A stretch of DNA of 64,000 nt, from assembly GCF_003545695.1 (NCBI RefSeq), contig NZ_QUZZ01000011.1, positions 101,201 through 165,200 of the forward strand, given 5' to 3'. The position numbers and the translations under genes were made by a program. The notes under the pieces were generated by a model. It saw only the letters and a list, made by a program, of their open reading frames with translations. It was not told the origin of the DNA and did not search any database. This DNA is from Taibaiella helva. GTDB taxonomy: Bacteria; Bacteroidota; Bacteroidia; Chitinophagales; Chitinophagaceae. Shown here piece after piece: positions 1-8,375 of the stretch (position 1 is the stretch's first letter; each line of letters starts with the position of its first letter).

Positions 1-213
1 CCCGAGCTGTACCGCGCGCTGAAGAAGCACGACCGCCGCAAAAAGCATATGCGCCTGGTAGAAGAAGTGCCGCTGAACGAGCATTTTGAAACCCACGACG
101 GGCGTATCTTCCAGAAGATCGAGAAGCTACGCACCCGCTTTCGCTGCAAGGAAGTTGGCACCGGTTATGTCTATCTTTTCCCCGCGCTTTCTGAAGTCAA
201 GCTGATCGGCTGA
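1..213 (+). CDS. SprT-like domain protein, C-terminal fragment
   Basis: This is the last 70 codons of a gene that begins left of the window, read in frame 1 and ending at TGA 211-213. The visible tail has a DGRIFQK motif followed by a basic stretch, RCKEVGTGYVYLF, and a terminal EVKLIG. That resembles the C-terminus of the SprT-like zinc-metalloprotease-fold proteins common in Bacteroidota. The catalytic HExxH would lie in the missing N-terminal part, so activity cannot be judged. It precedes the serine hydrolase by about 60 bases on the same strand. Confidence 0.6.
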   Translation, partial: PELYRALKKHDRRKKHMRLVEEVPLNEHFETHDGRIFQKIEKLRTRFRCKEVGTGYVYLFPALSEVKLIG

Positions 214-272
214 TGCCATTCGTAAATATTCGCTCCGCTAACCCTGAACCATCCCCCTAAACCGCCATACTT

Positions 273-1301
273 ATGCGTTTTTTTCCCTTTTTATACCTGC
301 TGCTGGCAGCAAACCTGTCTTTATATGCACAGGGAACCAGCTATACCCGTGCTATCGATTCGCTCATTACCGCCCCGGGCAATCCCCGTCCTTTCAGCGG
401 CGTGATCATGATCCGGCAAAAAGGCAAGCTGCGGTTCGCAAAAGCTTACGGCATGGCCAACAACGAGACGAAGATGCCCCTGAAGATCGATGACCAGCTT
501 TCCATTTTATCCAACACCAAGCAAATGACCGCAGTGCTGGTGCTGCAGGAAGTGGAGAAAGGACATATAAAGCTGGATGTACCCATCCGTAAATATCTCC
601 CCGCATTGGAGCAAAGCTGGGCCGATACGGTAACAGTAGATCAATTGCTGAACCACACTTCCGGTGTGATAATGCCGGACCGGCCGCTGGCTTTCCGCCC
701 CGGGACCAGCTACCAGTACTCCAATGCAGGCTATGCGCTGCTGGCGCAGATTACCGAGCATTCCAGCGGTAAGTCTTATGCAACGCAGATCAGGGCCCTG
801 TTCAAAAAGCACGGGATGACGCACAGCCTTTTCCCTGACAGCAGCAACCAGCAAAATCTGGTGATGGGTTACCGGCACAAGGCTGATGGCAGCGTAACGC
901 CGGTGAAAGGTATTGTCTTCAGCACGGAGCAGGTACCTTTCGGCGGCATGATCTCCACAGCCGGAGATCTTTCGCTGTGGAACGAGCTGCTGCATACCGG
1001 TAAGCTGCTGCGCCCCGAAACCTATAGCCTGATGGTACACTATCATACCAAAAACAGTCATCCCGTCTTCGGACCGCAGGAGATCGGATATGGCTACGGC
1101 TTGCGGATCAACGACGGGGGCAAGGTAAAAGAGTATGGCCATACCGGTTATGCTGCAGAGCAGGGCTTTACCGCGGTCAACCTCTATTACCCGGCCAGCG
1201 GTACCAGCGTGGTAATCCTGGAAAACCAGGCCTATGATAATTTTGATATTGCCTATTTCTATGAGGCGGAGATAAGGAAGCTGGTTTTGAGGGAAATGTA
1301 G
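273..1301 (+). CDS. Secreted serine hydrolase, beta-lactamase (class C)/PBP-like family
   Basis: The product has 342 residues with a signal peptide at 1-20 (ending YAQ). The three active-site motifs of the family are visible: S80-N-T-K83 (SxxK with the nucleophilic serine), Y149-S-N151 (YxN) and H290-T-G292. The family includes D-alanyl-D-alanine carboxypeptidases, esterases and AmpC-type enzymes, and the substrate cannot be told from sequence. Export points to a periplasmic or surface enzyme. The usual hydrophobic context before SxxK is changed to LSNTK. No clear terminator follows; the next 250 bases hold degenerate repeats and then the rpsF leader. Confidence 0.85.
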   Translation: MRFFPFLYLLLAANLSLYAQGTSYTRAIDSLITAPGNPRPFSGVIMIRQKGKLRFAKAYGMANNETKMPLKIDDQLSILSNTKQMTAVLVLQEVEKGHIKLDVPIRKYLPALEQSWADTVTVDQLLNHTSGVIMPDRPLAFRPGTSYQYSNAGYALLAQITEHSSGKSYATQIRALFKKHGMTHSLFPDSSNQQNLVMGYRHKADGSVTPVKGIVFSTEQVPFGGMISTAGDLSLWNELLHTGKLLRPETYSLMVHYHTKNSHPVFGPQEIGYGYGLRINDGGKVKEYGHTGYAAEQGFTAVNLYYPASGTSVVILENQAYDNFDIAYFYEAEIRKLVLREM

Positions 1302-1405
1302 AAGTTAGAGATTAGACATGGATGTAAGTGAATGTAAATATTTGGCAGTTTGGAAATTGGAAATTAATACCTGGTACATAATACCTGATACTCAATACCA
1401 GGAAT
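1302..1405. repeat. Low-complexity intergenic repeat remnants
   Basis: This stretch has short degenerate reiterations. One part is of the type GTTAGAGATTAGACAT (from about 1306); another is TACCTGGTAC / ATACCTGATAC / CAATACCAGG (about 1369-1402). The first motif recurs on the opposite strand near 63795-63822. I see no gene here. Confidence 0.4.
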
Positions 1406-1421
1406 CCCGACAAATTTTAAA

Positions 1422-1453
1422 TTTGGTTTATTTATCAGGTAGGCTTACCTTTG
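1422..1453 (+). promoter_or_regulatory. Promoter of the rpsF-rpsR-rplI operon
   Basis: TTTG at 1422-1425 and TACCTTTG at 1446-1453 are separated by 20 bases. This matches the Bacteroidota primary sigma-factor pattern (TTTG, 19-21 bases, TAnnTTTG). Transcription should start near 1457-1460, leaving a leader of about 90 bases before the rpsF start. Confidence 0.8.
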
Positions 1454-1525
1454 CCGTCCGAAAAATTACGCCGACCACTTGAGACTTCCTCAGTGACCAT
1501 GTGTTGCAGTTGGCGTAAACGACGG
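1454..1525 (+). promoter_or_regulatory. Structured 5' leader of rpsF, candidate S6:S18 autoregulatory element
   Basis: The leader can fold into a main helix between TTACGCCGAC (1466-1475) and GTTGGCGTAA (1509-1518), ten pairs including one G-T. It encloses a small hairpin CACTTGAG (1476-1483) with CTCAGTG (1489-1495). CCGTC (1454-1458) could also pair with GACGG (1521-1525), but the left arm is probably upstream of the transcription start. In many bacteria the rpsF mRNA leader is bound by the S6:S18 protein complex through a helix with a CCG-type bulge, and a GCCGAC segment is present here. The helices are seen; the regulatory role is inferred from position and from what is known of this operon. 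Confidence 0.55.
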
Positions 1526-1551
1526 GTTCATTTTTAAAAAATCATTTAGTA

Positions 1552-1929
1552 ATGGCAACAACCAACATTCAGAATTATGAGATGATGTTGATTTTCACAC
1601 CTGTTCTGGCAGATGATGAATTCAAGGCAGCTCATAAGAAATTCGTTTCCTTGATCAAGGAACATGGCGGTGAGATCGTTCATGAGAACGCATGGGGATT
1701 GAAATCCCTGGCTTACCCGATTCAGAAAAAGACAACAGGCCTCTACGTTGTCGTAGAGTACAAAGCCCCTACCGATCTGAACGCAAAAGTGGAGCTTCAG
1801 CTGAACCGCGATGAAAACGTAATGCGTCACATGATCACGCATCTGGACAAATACGCTGTGGCTTACAACGAGCGCAAACGCAATGCGCCTGCAAAAGCTG
1901 AAGTGAAAACTGAAGAAACCGTTTCCTAA
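1552..1929 (+). CDS. rpsF: 30S ribosomal protein S6
   Basis: The protein has 125 residues. It has the characteristic N-terminal beta strand NYEMMLIFTP, the segment GLKSLAYPIQKKTTGLY in the middle, and RDENVMRHMI near residue 84. S6 binds the central domain of 16S rRNA as a heterodimer with S18, whose gene follows after 23 bases. The C-terminal extension is rich in Ala, Lys and Glu, as is usual in Bacteroidota. The upstream leader is structured and may mediate feedback by S6:S18. Confidence 0.97.
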   Translation: MATTNIQNYEMMLIFTPVLADDEFKAAHKKFVSLIKEHGGEIVHENAWGLKSLAYPIQKKTTGLYVVVEYKAPTDLNAKVELQLNRDENVMRHMITHLDKYAVAYNERKRNAPAKAEVKTEETVS

Positions 1930-1952
1930 TCCCCTTTTAATCTCAATCGACA

Positions 1953-2219
1953 ATGGCTAGACCTAACGATATAAAATACCTGACTACCACCAGGGTAGAA
2001 AAGCGTCAGAAGAAATACTGCCGTTTTAAAAAGCTGGGCATCAAATACATCGACTATAAAGATGCCGAGTTCCTGAAAAAATTCCTGAATGAGCAAGGTA
2101 AAATGCTGCCCCGCCGCATTACCGGTACTTCCCTGAAATACCAGCGTAAACTGGGCCATGCTGTAAAGAAGGCGCGCCAGATGGCTATCCTGCCTTATGT
2201 TACTGACCTTTTAAAGTAA
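1953..2219 (+). CDS. rpsR: 30S ribosomal protein S18
   Basis: The protein has 88 residues. It carries the S18 core: [19 protein letters not shown], then [16 protein letters not shown], then an [13 protein letters not shown] tail. It is the partner of S6 on the small-subunit platform. It is the second gene of a three-gene operon (rpsF-rpsR-rplI), eight bases upstream of rplI, the common bacterial arrangement. Confidence 0.97.
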   Translation: MARPNDIKYLTTTRVEKRQKKYCRFKKLGIKYIDYKDAEFLKKFLNEQGKMLPRRITGTSLKYQRKLGHAVKKARQMAILPYVTDLLK

Positions 2220-2227
2220 AATAAACA

Positions 2228-2674
2228 ATGGAAGTTATATTAATAAAAGACGTTGATAACTTAGGCGCAGCCCACGAACTGGTTGAAGTGCGTCCCGGCT
2301 ATGCCCGTAACTATCTGATCCCTCAGAAGTACGCTATCGAAGCAAGCGTTTCCAACAAAAAAGTGCTGGAAGAACGCCGCAAACAATTACAGAAGCGCGA
2401 AGAGAAGCTGATGGCCGAGATCGCCAAGGTTTCCGAAGTGCTGAAAGCCTCTCCCGTAAAGCTGGGCGCCAAGATCGGCGTTTCCGGTAAGATCTTCGGT
2501 TCCGTTACCGCTATCCAGCTGGCCCGCGCTATCCGCGAGCAGAAAGGATACGAGATCGACCGTCGCCGTATCAGCATCATCGACGAGGTGAAAGAAGCCG
2601 GTACGTTCAAAGCCCAGATCGATTTCGGTAAAGAGAACGTAGTAGAGCTGGAATTTGAAGTTGTAGGCGAATAA
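2228..2674 (+). CDS. rplI: 50S ribosomal protein L9
   Basis: The protein has 148 residues. The N-terminal RNA-binding domain starts MEVILIKDVDNLGAAHELVEV and contains GYARNYLIP. A long connecting helix (about 40-75) leads to the C-terminal domain with GKIFGSVT and an IDEVKEAGTF segment. L9 binds the base of the L1 stalk and influences frame maintenance. It is the last gene of the rpsF operon and is followed 25 bases later by a strong intrinsic terminator. Confidence 0.97.
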   Translation: MEVILIKDVDNLGAAHELVEVRPGYARNYLIPQKYAIEASVSNKKVLEERRKQLQKREEKLMAEIAKVSEVLKASPVKLGAKIGVSGKIFGSVTAIQLARAIREQKGYEIDRRRISIIDEVKEAGTFKAQIDFGKENVVELEFEVVGE

Positions 2675-2699
2675 GCCGGTTTCAAAACCATATTTTAAA

Positions 2700-2727
2700 A
2701 GCGCTTCCATTGGAAGCGCTTTTTTTA
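2700..2727 (+). terminator. Intrinsic terminator of the rpsF-rpsR-rplI operon
   Basis: Arms AGCGCTTCC (2700-2708) and GGAAGCGCT (2712-2720) pair perfectly around an ATT loop and are followed by seven more T residues. Confidence 0.95.
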
Positions 2728-2837
2728 CGGCCGGCCGAAACAGTCGAAAAGCGGCAACGGACTAAAGTTTTCCTAATTGGCATAACCTTGCCAAAAGATA
2801 GACTTAAATTAGCTGAAACCAACCAACACACGATTTT

Positions 2838-3101
2838 ATGGAAAAGAGGACAGAAGTACCCGAATACCGGGTCCGCTTGCCGGACCACGCCATTGCCCGG
2901 CTGCTGGGAATTACCCTCAGCGACTATCAGCTGCTCAGCCACCGCCCCATTGAAGCCTACCGCGATATCCACGGCAAAATTGTTGAATTCTATATCCATG
3001 TCAGCTCCAATAACAGTCCCCGGCTATTGGATCAGCTGAATATGGACCGCAGCAATTTTGTACGCTTTACGCCGGAAAAGGTGTACGCGCAGTATGTGTA
3101 G
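2838..3101 (+). CDS. Small hypothetical protein
   Basis: The product has 87 residues with no signal peptide or membrane segment. The start MEKRTEV is the first ATG behind a promoter-like TAACCTTG near 2782 (one mismatch to TAnnTTTG). The sequence is mixed alpha/beta with a central HRPIEAYRDIHGKIVEFYIHVSS block and a C-terminal RFTPEKVYAQY. I do not recognise a family. Length, start context and codon use like its neighbours suggest a real gene. A palindromic element lies downstream, between this gene and the convergent metallo-hydrolase. Confidence 0.6.
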   Translation: MEKRTEVPEYRVRLPDHAIARLLGITLSDYQLLSHRPIEAYRDIHGKIVEFYIHVSSNNSPRLLDQLNMDRSNFVRFTPEKVYAQYV

Positions 3102-3196
3102 CCATTAACCCCCATCCACCTTGAAACAATACTGCCGGTATTGCTGTGCCGCATACGCCTTCATAAAGCAGCCGCATGGCAAGGTATGCTTTTCAT

Positions 3197-3228
3197 GCGT
3201 AGAGCCATTGCGGACAATGGCTCTACGC
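3197..3228. repeat. 32-base palindromic element (14-bp perfect arms)
   Basis: GCGTAGAGCCATTG (3197-3210) and CAATGGCTCTACGC (3215-3228) are perfect inverted copies around the loop CGGA. There is no T run on either strand, so it is not a typical intrinsic terminator. It lies between two convergent genes. The arm resembles that of the palindrome at 26043-26074 (both have an AGAG...TTGC core), which suggests one repeat family. Confidence 0.8.
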
Positions 3229-3337
3229 TAAACAGACAATACATTATTCCTTTTCCTTCATTGGGAGCCCTTGTATGCAAGCGCTCCGCGTTGCAATAGC
3301 CTGCGTTTCGATAAACAGCATACAGGCAACGGCTTAC

Positions 3338-4750
3338 TTAGCCCAGGTCGCCAAGACCTATGGACTGGTGCTGCGCCGGTATCTCCACATCGCGGAAACC
3401 CTTGCGCTGCAGGCGCTGGCTGAATTTTTGCTGCACCTCGTATTCGCCGTGTACCAGGAATAGCTTGCGCACCTGCTGCGGATCCTGGCAAGCCAGCCAC
3501 TGGCTCATGTCTTCATAATCGCCATGCGCGCTCAGGCTTTCGATCACGACCACATCAGCCAGCACCTTGTACTCCTGGCCGAAGATGCTTACCTCTTTTG
3601 CTCCCGCTCTCAGCCTGCCGCCCAACGATTCCGGCTCGCAGTAACCCACGATCAGGATCGTATTGTTAGGGTTCTCGATATTGTTGGCAATATGATGCTT
3701 TACCCTGCCCGCTTCGGCCATACCGGAGGCCGAGATAATGACGCAGGGCTCTTTCTTGAAGTTCAGCGCCTTCGATACTTCTACATCCTCGATCATGGTA
3801 AGCCCGTTGAACATAAAGGGGTCCTCGTCCTTCTTCAATACCTCCTGCACCTTGCTGTTGAACAGTTCCGGGAATCGCTTCACGACCTCTGTAGTGGCTA
3901 CCGACATGGGGCTGTCGACAAAGTAATCCAGCTTGGGCAGGCGATTTTCAAGCTCCAGCTGGTTAAGCGCATACAGCAGCTCCTGCGTGCGGCCTACGCT
4001 GAAAGCCGGGATGATCAGCTTGCCCTTTTTGTGCAGGCAGGTCGCTTCGATCTGCGAGAGCAGGTGCTCGGCCGGAGGTGTGGACAGCGGGTGCAGCCGG
4101 TCGCCGTAAGTCGATTCCATAATAATGTAGTCCGCCTGTGGGAAGATGGCCGGCGACTTCAGGATGTCGTCGCCATAACGGCCTATGTCGCCGCTGAAAG
4201 TAAGGCGTACTGTTTTGCCGTTCTCCCTCAGCTTAAGGTGTACGCAGGCGCTGCCGATAATATGCCCTGCATCGGTGTACAGCAGCTCCACCTGGTCGTC
4301 TATACGGGTCCACTGGTCCATCGGAATGATCTCCAGCAGGGGAAACACCTTTAGCGCGTCTTCGGTAGTGTATAGCGGTTCTTCCGGCGGCTTGCCTTTC
4401 CCCGCCTTTACCTTATTGGCAAACTTCAGATCCATCTCCTGTATGTGCGCGCTGTCGCGCAGCAGCACATCGGCAAGCGCGGCTGTAGCCTTGGTGCAAT
4501 AGATCTTACCCTTGTATCCTTCTTTGACCAGCTTGGGCAGCAGGCCTATATGATCGATATGCGCGTGAGAAATAATCACGACATCGATCTCCTCCGGATC
4601 AAAGCCGAATTCCTGGTTAAGCCTGAGTGTATCTTTTCCCATACCCTGGAACATACCGCAATCGAGCAGCACTTGCTTGCCGGGGTTGAGATGGATCACA
4701 TGCTTGGAGCCGGTAACGGTACGGGCGGCCCCGTGAAAGGATATTTTCAT
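3338..4750 (-). CDS. MBL-fold beta-CASP metallo-hydrolase (RNA-processing type)
   Basis: The protein has 470 residues. The metallo-beta-lactamase core has the zinc motif H62-A-H64-I-D66-H67, further metal ligands in DAGHIIGSA, and a GDIGRYG segment. A beta-CASP insert follows (IIPAFSVGRTQELLYAL ... VDSPMS ... IISASGMAEAGRVKHH). The C-terminus has the RMMBL-type HGDYEDM and LVHGE elements. Related proteins (CPSF73-like, RNase J-like and archaeal/bacterial homologues) are Zn-dependent RNA nucleases in the cytoplasm. Nuclease activity is inferred from family. It stands alone on the minus strand, divergent from pckA. Confidence 0.88.
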   Translation of the reverse strand: MKISFHGAARTVTGSKHVIHLNPGKQVLLDCGMFQGMGKDTLRLNQEFGFDPEEIDVVIISHAHIDHIGLLPKLVKEGYKGKIYCTKATAALADVLLRDSAHIQEMDLKFANKVKAGKGKPPEEPLYTTEDALKVFPLLEIIPMDQWTRIDDQVELLYTDAGHIIGSACVHLKLRENGKTVRLTFSGDIGRYGDDILKSPAIFPQADYIIMESTYGDRLHPLSTPPAEHLLSQIEATCLHKKGKLIIPAFSVGRTQELLYALNQLELENRLPKLDYFVDSPMSVATTEVVKRFPELFNSKVQEVLKKDEDPFMFNGLTMIEDVEVSKALNFKKEPCVIISASGMAEAGRVKHHIANNIENPNNTILIVGYCEPESLGGRLRAGAKEVSIFGQEYKVLADVVVIESLSAHGDYEDMSQWLACQDPQQVRKLFLVHGEYEVQQKFSQRLQRKGFRDVEIPAQHQSIGLGDLG

Positions 4751-4956
4751 AAATGAAGCACAATTTTAAACCCTAAAGTAAACAATAAATCGTCCGCCTC
4801 TTTCTAAGCTGTTGGTAATAAATGTATTTTAACACTTGTCTGTTACTCTGCACCGTTGCGCTGTAAGTACAGTAAGCTTTAATTGCCGGGGAAGTTCGCG
4901 GTGAGTAATAACCCACCGTAAAGTGTTAATTCTTTACGGCGTATGCGATTTTGTAT

Positions 4957-4964
4957 TAATTTTG
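4957..4964 (+). promoter_or_regulatory. -7 element of the pckA promoter
   Basis: TAATTTTG matches TAnnTTTG exactly and lies 26 bases before the ATG at 4991. A start further upstream at 4943 would place this promoter inside the coding region, which argues for 4991. The -33 element is weak. Confidence 0.7.
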
Positions 4965-4990
4965 CAGCCAGTTTTCAAAACAAAAAAAAC

Positions 4991-6610
4991 ATGCAAGAAT
5001 ACGGCCTCAAAAATGCCTCGGCAAACCTCGCTGCCGCAGGTTTAAATGTTGCGATTGCCCACTGGAACCTGTCTCCGGAGGTGCTTACCCAAAAAACGAT
5101 TGAACTGGGTCAGGGTGTATTGAACGATACCGGCGCTTTATGTGTCAGCACGGGAAAATTCACGGGCCGTTCTCCCAAAGACAAATTTACTGTGAAGGAT
5201 GCCATCACTGAACATTCAGTAGATTGGGGTGATGTTAATATTCCCATTGCTCCCGAGACTTTTGATAAGCTGTATGATAAAGTGTGCGCTTACTTATCCG
5301 GAAAAGAAGTATGGGTACGCGATGCTTATGCCTGTGCCGATCCCAAGTATCGCCTGAACATCCGCGTGGTGAACGAAACCCCCTGGGCCAACCTGTTCTG
5401 CAACGACCTGTTCCTGCGTCCGACCGAAGAAGAGATCAAATCCCAGAATCCCGATTGGCTCATTCTGCAGGCGCCCGGCTTCCTGGCCGATCCTGCTACC
5501 GATGGTACCCGTCAGGGCAACTTCACTATCGTGAACTTTACCCGCAAAGTGATCCTGATCGGCGGCAGCGCTTATACCGGCGAAATGAAGAAAGGTATCT
5601 TCGGCGTACTGAACTTTGTACTGCCCCACGATCATAAGGTGCTGTCTATGCACTGCTCGGCCAATGAAGGCAAAGACGGCGACGTAGCCCTATTCTTCGG
5701 CCTCAGCGGTACCGGTAAAACCACCCTGAGCGCAGATCCCAACCGCGCCCTCATCGGCGACGACGAGCATGGCTGGGCCGATGGTTCCGTATTCAACTTC
5801 GAAGGCGGCTGCTATGCCAAATGCATCGACCTGAGCGCAGAAAAAGAACCCCAGATTTACAACGCGATCAAGCCCGGCGCCCTGCTGGAGAACATCAAGT
5901 TCATCGAGGGTACGCATACCGTAGATTATCACGACGGCAGCATTACGGAAAACACCCGTGCCGCTTACCCGATCGATTATATCGCTAATGCCAAAGAGCC
6001 TTCTTTCGGCGGCGATCCCAAAAATATTTTCTTCCTTACCTGTGATGCCTTCGGTATCCTGCCGCCCATTTCGAAGCTGAGCAAGGGCCAGGCCATGTAC
6101 CATTTCATCAGCGGCTATACCGCAAAGGTAGCCGGTACAGAAGTAGGAGTAACCGAGCCGCAGACTACTTTCTCAGCCTGCTTCGGCCGCGTATTCCTGC
6201 CCCTGCATCCGACCAAATATGCCGAGCTGCTGGGTAAAAAGCTGGAAGAGCATCCCGATGTGAATGTATGGCTGGTGAATACCGGCTGGAGCGGCGGCGC
6301 TTATGGCACCGGTCATCGCATGAGCCTGAAGTATACCCGTGCAATGATCACTGCTGCTATGAACGGCGAGCTGGACAATGTAGCATATGCTCCCCATAAT
6401 GTATTCGGTGTGCAGATGCCCCAGGCCGTTAACGGTGTGCCTTCCGAGATCCTGAATCCCCGCGATACCTGGAGCGACAAAGAAGCTTACGATAAGAAAG
6501 CCAGCGAGCTGGCCGGCCTGTTTGTAAAGAACTTTGAGAAATACGCCGATCAGGCTAACGAGGAGATCCTTGCTGCAGCACCTAAAGTGAATGTCGAGGT
6601 AACCAACTAA
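4991..6610 (+). CDS. pckA: Phosphoenolpyruvate carboxykinase (ATP)
   Basis: The enzyme converts oxaloacetate and ATP to phosphoenolpyruvate, ADP and CO2, the entry to gluconeogenesis, in the cytoplasm. It has 539 residues from MQEYGLKN, close to the family norm of about 530-540. The P-loop GLSGTGKTTLS (about 236-246), the metal-binding DDEHGW (about 256-261), the early TGRSPKDKF and the late NTGWSGGAYG motif are all present. An in-frame ATG at 4943 would add 16 residues but precedes the promoter element, so 4991 is chosen. A strong hairpin terminator follows. Confidence 0.97.
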   Translation: MQEYGLKNASANLAAAGLNVAIAHWNLSPEVLTQKTIELGQGVLNDTGALCVSTGKFTGRSPKDKFTVKDAITEHSVDWGDVNIPIAPETFDKLYDKVCAYLSGKEVWVRDAYACADPKYRLNIRVVNETPWANLFCNDLFLRPTEEEIKSQNPDWLILQAPGFLADPATDGTRQGNFTIVNFTRKVILIGGSAYTGEMKKGIFGVLNFVLPHDHKVLSMHCSANEGKDGDVALFFGLSGTGKTTLSADPNRALIGDDEHGWADGSVFNFEGGCYAKCIDLSAEKEPQIYNAIKPGALLENIKFIEGTHTVDYHDGSITENTRAAYPIDYIANAKEPSFGGDPKNIFFLTCDAFGILPPISKLSKGQAMYHFISGYTAKVAGTEVGVTEPQTTFSACFGRVFLPLHPTKYAELLGKKLEEHPDVNVWLVNTGWSGGAYGTGHRMSLKYTRAMITAAMNGELDNVAYAPHNVFGVQMPQAVNGVPSEILNPRDTWSDKEAYDKKASELAGLFVKNFEKYADQANEEILAAAPKVNVEVTN

Positions 6611-6637
6611 GCCGGTCAGGCTAAGAGTAGTCCTGAC

Positions 6638-6672
6638 AAGGGCCGGAGCGATCCGGCCCTTGCTGCATTTTT
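6638..6672 (+). terminator. Intrinsic terminator of pckA
   Basis: AAGGGCCGGA (6638-6647) pairs with TCCGGCCCTT (6652-6661) around GCGA. A T run follows at 6668-6672 after a six-base gap. Confidence 0.8.
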
Positions 6673-6709
6673 GACCACAAGGGTCGTTAAGATGATACCA
6701 TGTACCGGT

Positions 6710-6865
6710 TTATTCTTCTTCTTCATGCCGCTCCGGCCGCATATCGGGTTCGTTCAGCCTGTTTTCCAGCTTTTTCCGATCCCGCTTGTTTTTGATCACG
6801 ACAAAAAGGACGAGACAGAGCACCAGCAGCACAATGATCCCAAGCACCATTCGATTGATTTCCAT
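6710..6865 (-). CDS. 51-residue single-pass membrane protein
   Basis: A short frame runs from the ATG at 6865 to TAA at 6710-6712. It begins MEINRMVLGIIVLLVL, has one hydrophobic helix at about residues 6-24, then a positively charged segment (KNKRDRKKLENR, about 25-36) and an acidic tail ending in four Glu. The pattern (short N-terminus, one helix, basic stop-transfer, charged cytosolic tail) is that of a real small membrane protein and not of random sequence. No function can be assigned. It is convergent with pckA and divergent from the sigma factor. Confidence 0.6.
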   Translation of the reverse strand: MEINRMVLGIIVLLVLCLVLFVVIKNKRDRKKLENRLNEPDMRPERHEEEE

Positions 6866-7033
6866 AACCTGGATTTTGCGGCCATGCGGAATCCTCTATG
6901 GATACAACAAACAGGGGCCGGTTGGGGTTGGCGGGAACAGAAAACATAACACTGGCAGCCCGTGCCTTGCGGCTTTTCAGAAAATATTCCGTTCCTTGTA
7001 ACTTTTCTCCTGTGCCGCCGATCTATCTGCAAA

Positions 7034-7519
7034 ATGACGACCTCTGAATACAACCGCTGCGTACATGAGCTGTCAGACAGCCTGTATCGTTTTGCGTGGA
7101 AAAGTATAGGTGAGGCCGAAGAGGCAAAGGATATGGTGCAGCAGGCTTTTACGGTATTATGGGAAAAGAGGGCGGAGGTGCCGCCGGAAAAAGGAAAGAG
7201 CTTCCTGTTTACCGTCGCCTACCGGAAATGCATGGATGTGCACCGGGCCAGAGGACGAACGACAGGGACGGAACGGCTGCATGAAAATGCCCTTACGGAA
7301 GCCCCCAGGACGAATGAGCTCAAAAAAATATTACAGCAGGCGCTGGCGACACTCGATCAGCAATCCCGCAACCTCGTTTTATTAAAAGACTATGAAGGAT
7401 ACAGTTACGAAGAAATAGCCGGAATGACAGCGCTTAACACAACCCAGGTGAAAGTATACCTGCATCGGGCACGGAAATCGCTGAAAAATTACCTTGTGAG
7501 TAAGGAACATGTAATCTGA
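7034..7519 (+). CDS. ECF-type RNA polymerase sigma factor (sigma-70 family)
   Basis: The product has 161 residues from MTTSEYN. Region 2 (about 10-75) has EAKDMVQQAFTVLWEKR and YRKCMDVHRARGR. Region 4 (about 100-150) has the helix-turn-helix YEEIAGMTALNTTQVKVYLHRARKSLK. An in-frame ATG at 6962 would add 24 residues with no family similarity, so 7034 is chosen. A putative anti-sigma factor starts five bases downstream, followed by an outer-membrane protein. ECF/anti-sigma pairs next to cell-surface genes are frequent in Bacteroidota. The signal and regulon are unknown. Confidence 0.92.
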   Translation: MTTSEYNRCVHELSDSLYRFAWKSIGEAEEAKDMVQQAFTVLWEKRAEVPPEKGKSFLFTVAYRKCMDVHRARGRTTGTERLHENALTEAPRTNELKKILQQALATLDQQSRNLVLLKDYEGYSYEEIAGMTALNTTQVKVYLHRARKSLKNYLVSKEHVI

Positions 7520-7524
7520 TACGG

Positions 7525-8343
7525 ATGAAGCTGACCAAAGAAAATATTGAAGAATACCTGCTGCTCCTGGTCGACAACGAACTGGACGCTGCCGAAGCAG
7601 CAGAAGTGAACGCTTTTGTGATGCAGCATGAGGAATGCCGTTCTCTCCTGGAGCTGTATCGTGCTACAAAACCGGACACCGGGGAAGCGCCTTATGTTTT
7701 CCCCGAAAAGGAAAGCCTGCTGCGGCAGGAGACGCCGGCAATGCTCTTCGGAACCATAAAACCTTTCCGTATGTGGCGGCAGGCGGCAGCAGTGGCTTTA
7801 TTGCTGGGTACAGGACTGGTGCTGACATTGCTCGTAGCACGTAAAGATGGTAAGGAAATAAGCTCCCCTTCGCCCAGCGCCGGCGCAATAACGCAAAACA
7901 AAAAACTGCAGCAAGAAGAAGTGCCGAAGCCATCAACGCCTCCACCATCAACGGCTCTGGCGAATGTATACCCCAACAGAAGGCTGCCGGTCGCTGCAAA
8001 GACAGCATACCCGGACCAGGCAGCAGTAGCGCCTGTAAAGCGCAGGGAGCGTGAAGAGATTGCGCCTCTGGCTGCTGCCACTTTACCGGCGACGATTGCG
8101 GAAGAAAGCCCCGCACCCATCATACAGGCGATAGACCGGGAATCGGTTCCGGCCCTTACAGCCGGCCGGAAGGAGCTGCCGGGCTGGGTGCCGGTTAAAG
8201 AAGAAAGTCTCGATGGTGTCAACGACCTGGTAAGCCAGGTGCAGGAGCTGCGCGATAACCTTGCCGCAAAAGCGAAGGTGCTGAAGAGGGCCAGCTTCGT
8301 GATCCGTATCGGGGATAAAGATTTGATTGCTCTGGGTCGCTGA
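7525..8343 (+). CDS. Putative anti-sigma factor with one membrane helix
   Basis: The product has 272 residues. An N-terminal acidic helical domain (about 1-50: EEYLLLLVDNELDAAEAAEV ... HEECRSLLELY) resembles zinc-less anti-sigma N-domains of Bacteroidota. A membrane helix lies at about 86-105. A long Pro/Ala-rich periplasmic segment follows (about 110-230), then a C-terminal helical part. It lies five bases after the ECF sigma gene, which strongly suggests that it sequesters that sigma factor at the membrane. The call rests on architecture and context, since the sequence itself is poorly conserved. Confidence 0.75.
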   Translation: MKLTKENIEEYLLLLVDNELDAAEAAEVNAFVMQHEECRSLLELYRATKPDTGEAPYVFPEKESLLRQETPAMLFGTIKPFRMWRQAAAVALLLGTGLVLTLLVARKDGKEISSPSPSAGAITQNKKLQQEEVPKPSTPPPSTALANVYPNRRLPVAAKTAYPDQAAVAPVKRREREEIAPLAAATLPATIAEESPAPIIQAIDRESVPALTAGRKELPGWVPVKEESLDGVNDLVSQVQELRDNLAAKAKVLKRASFVIRIGDKDLIALGR

Positions 8344-8375
8344 GCGGAAGTGCCCGGGTTTCCTGAACAAAAAAC

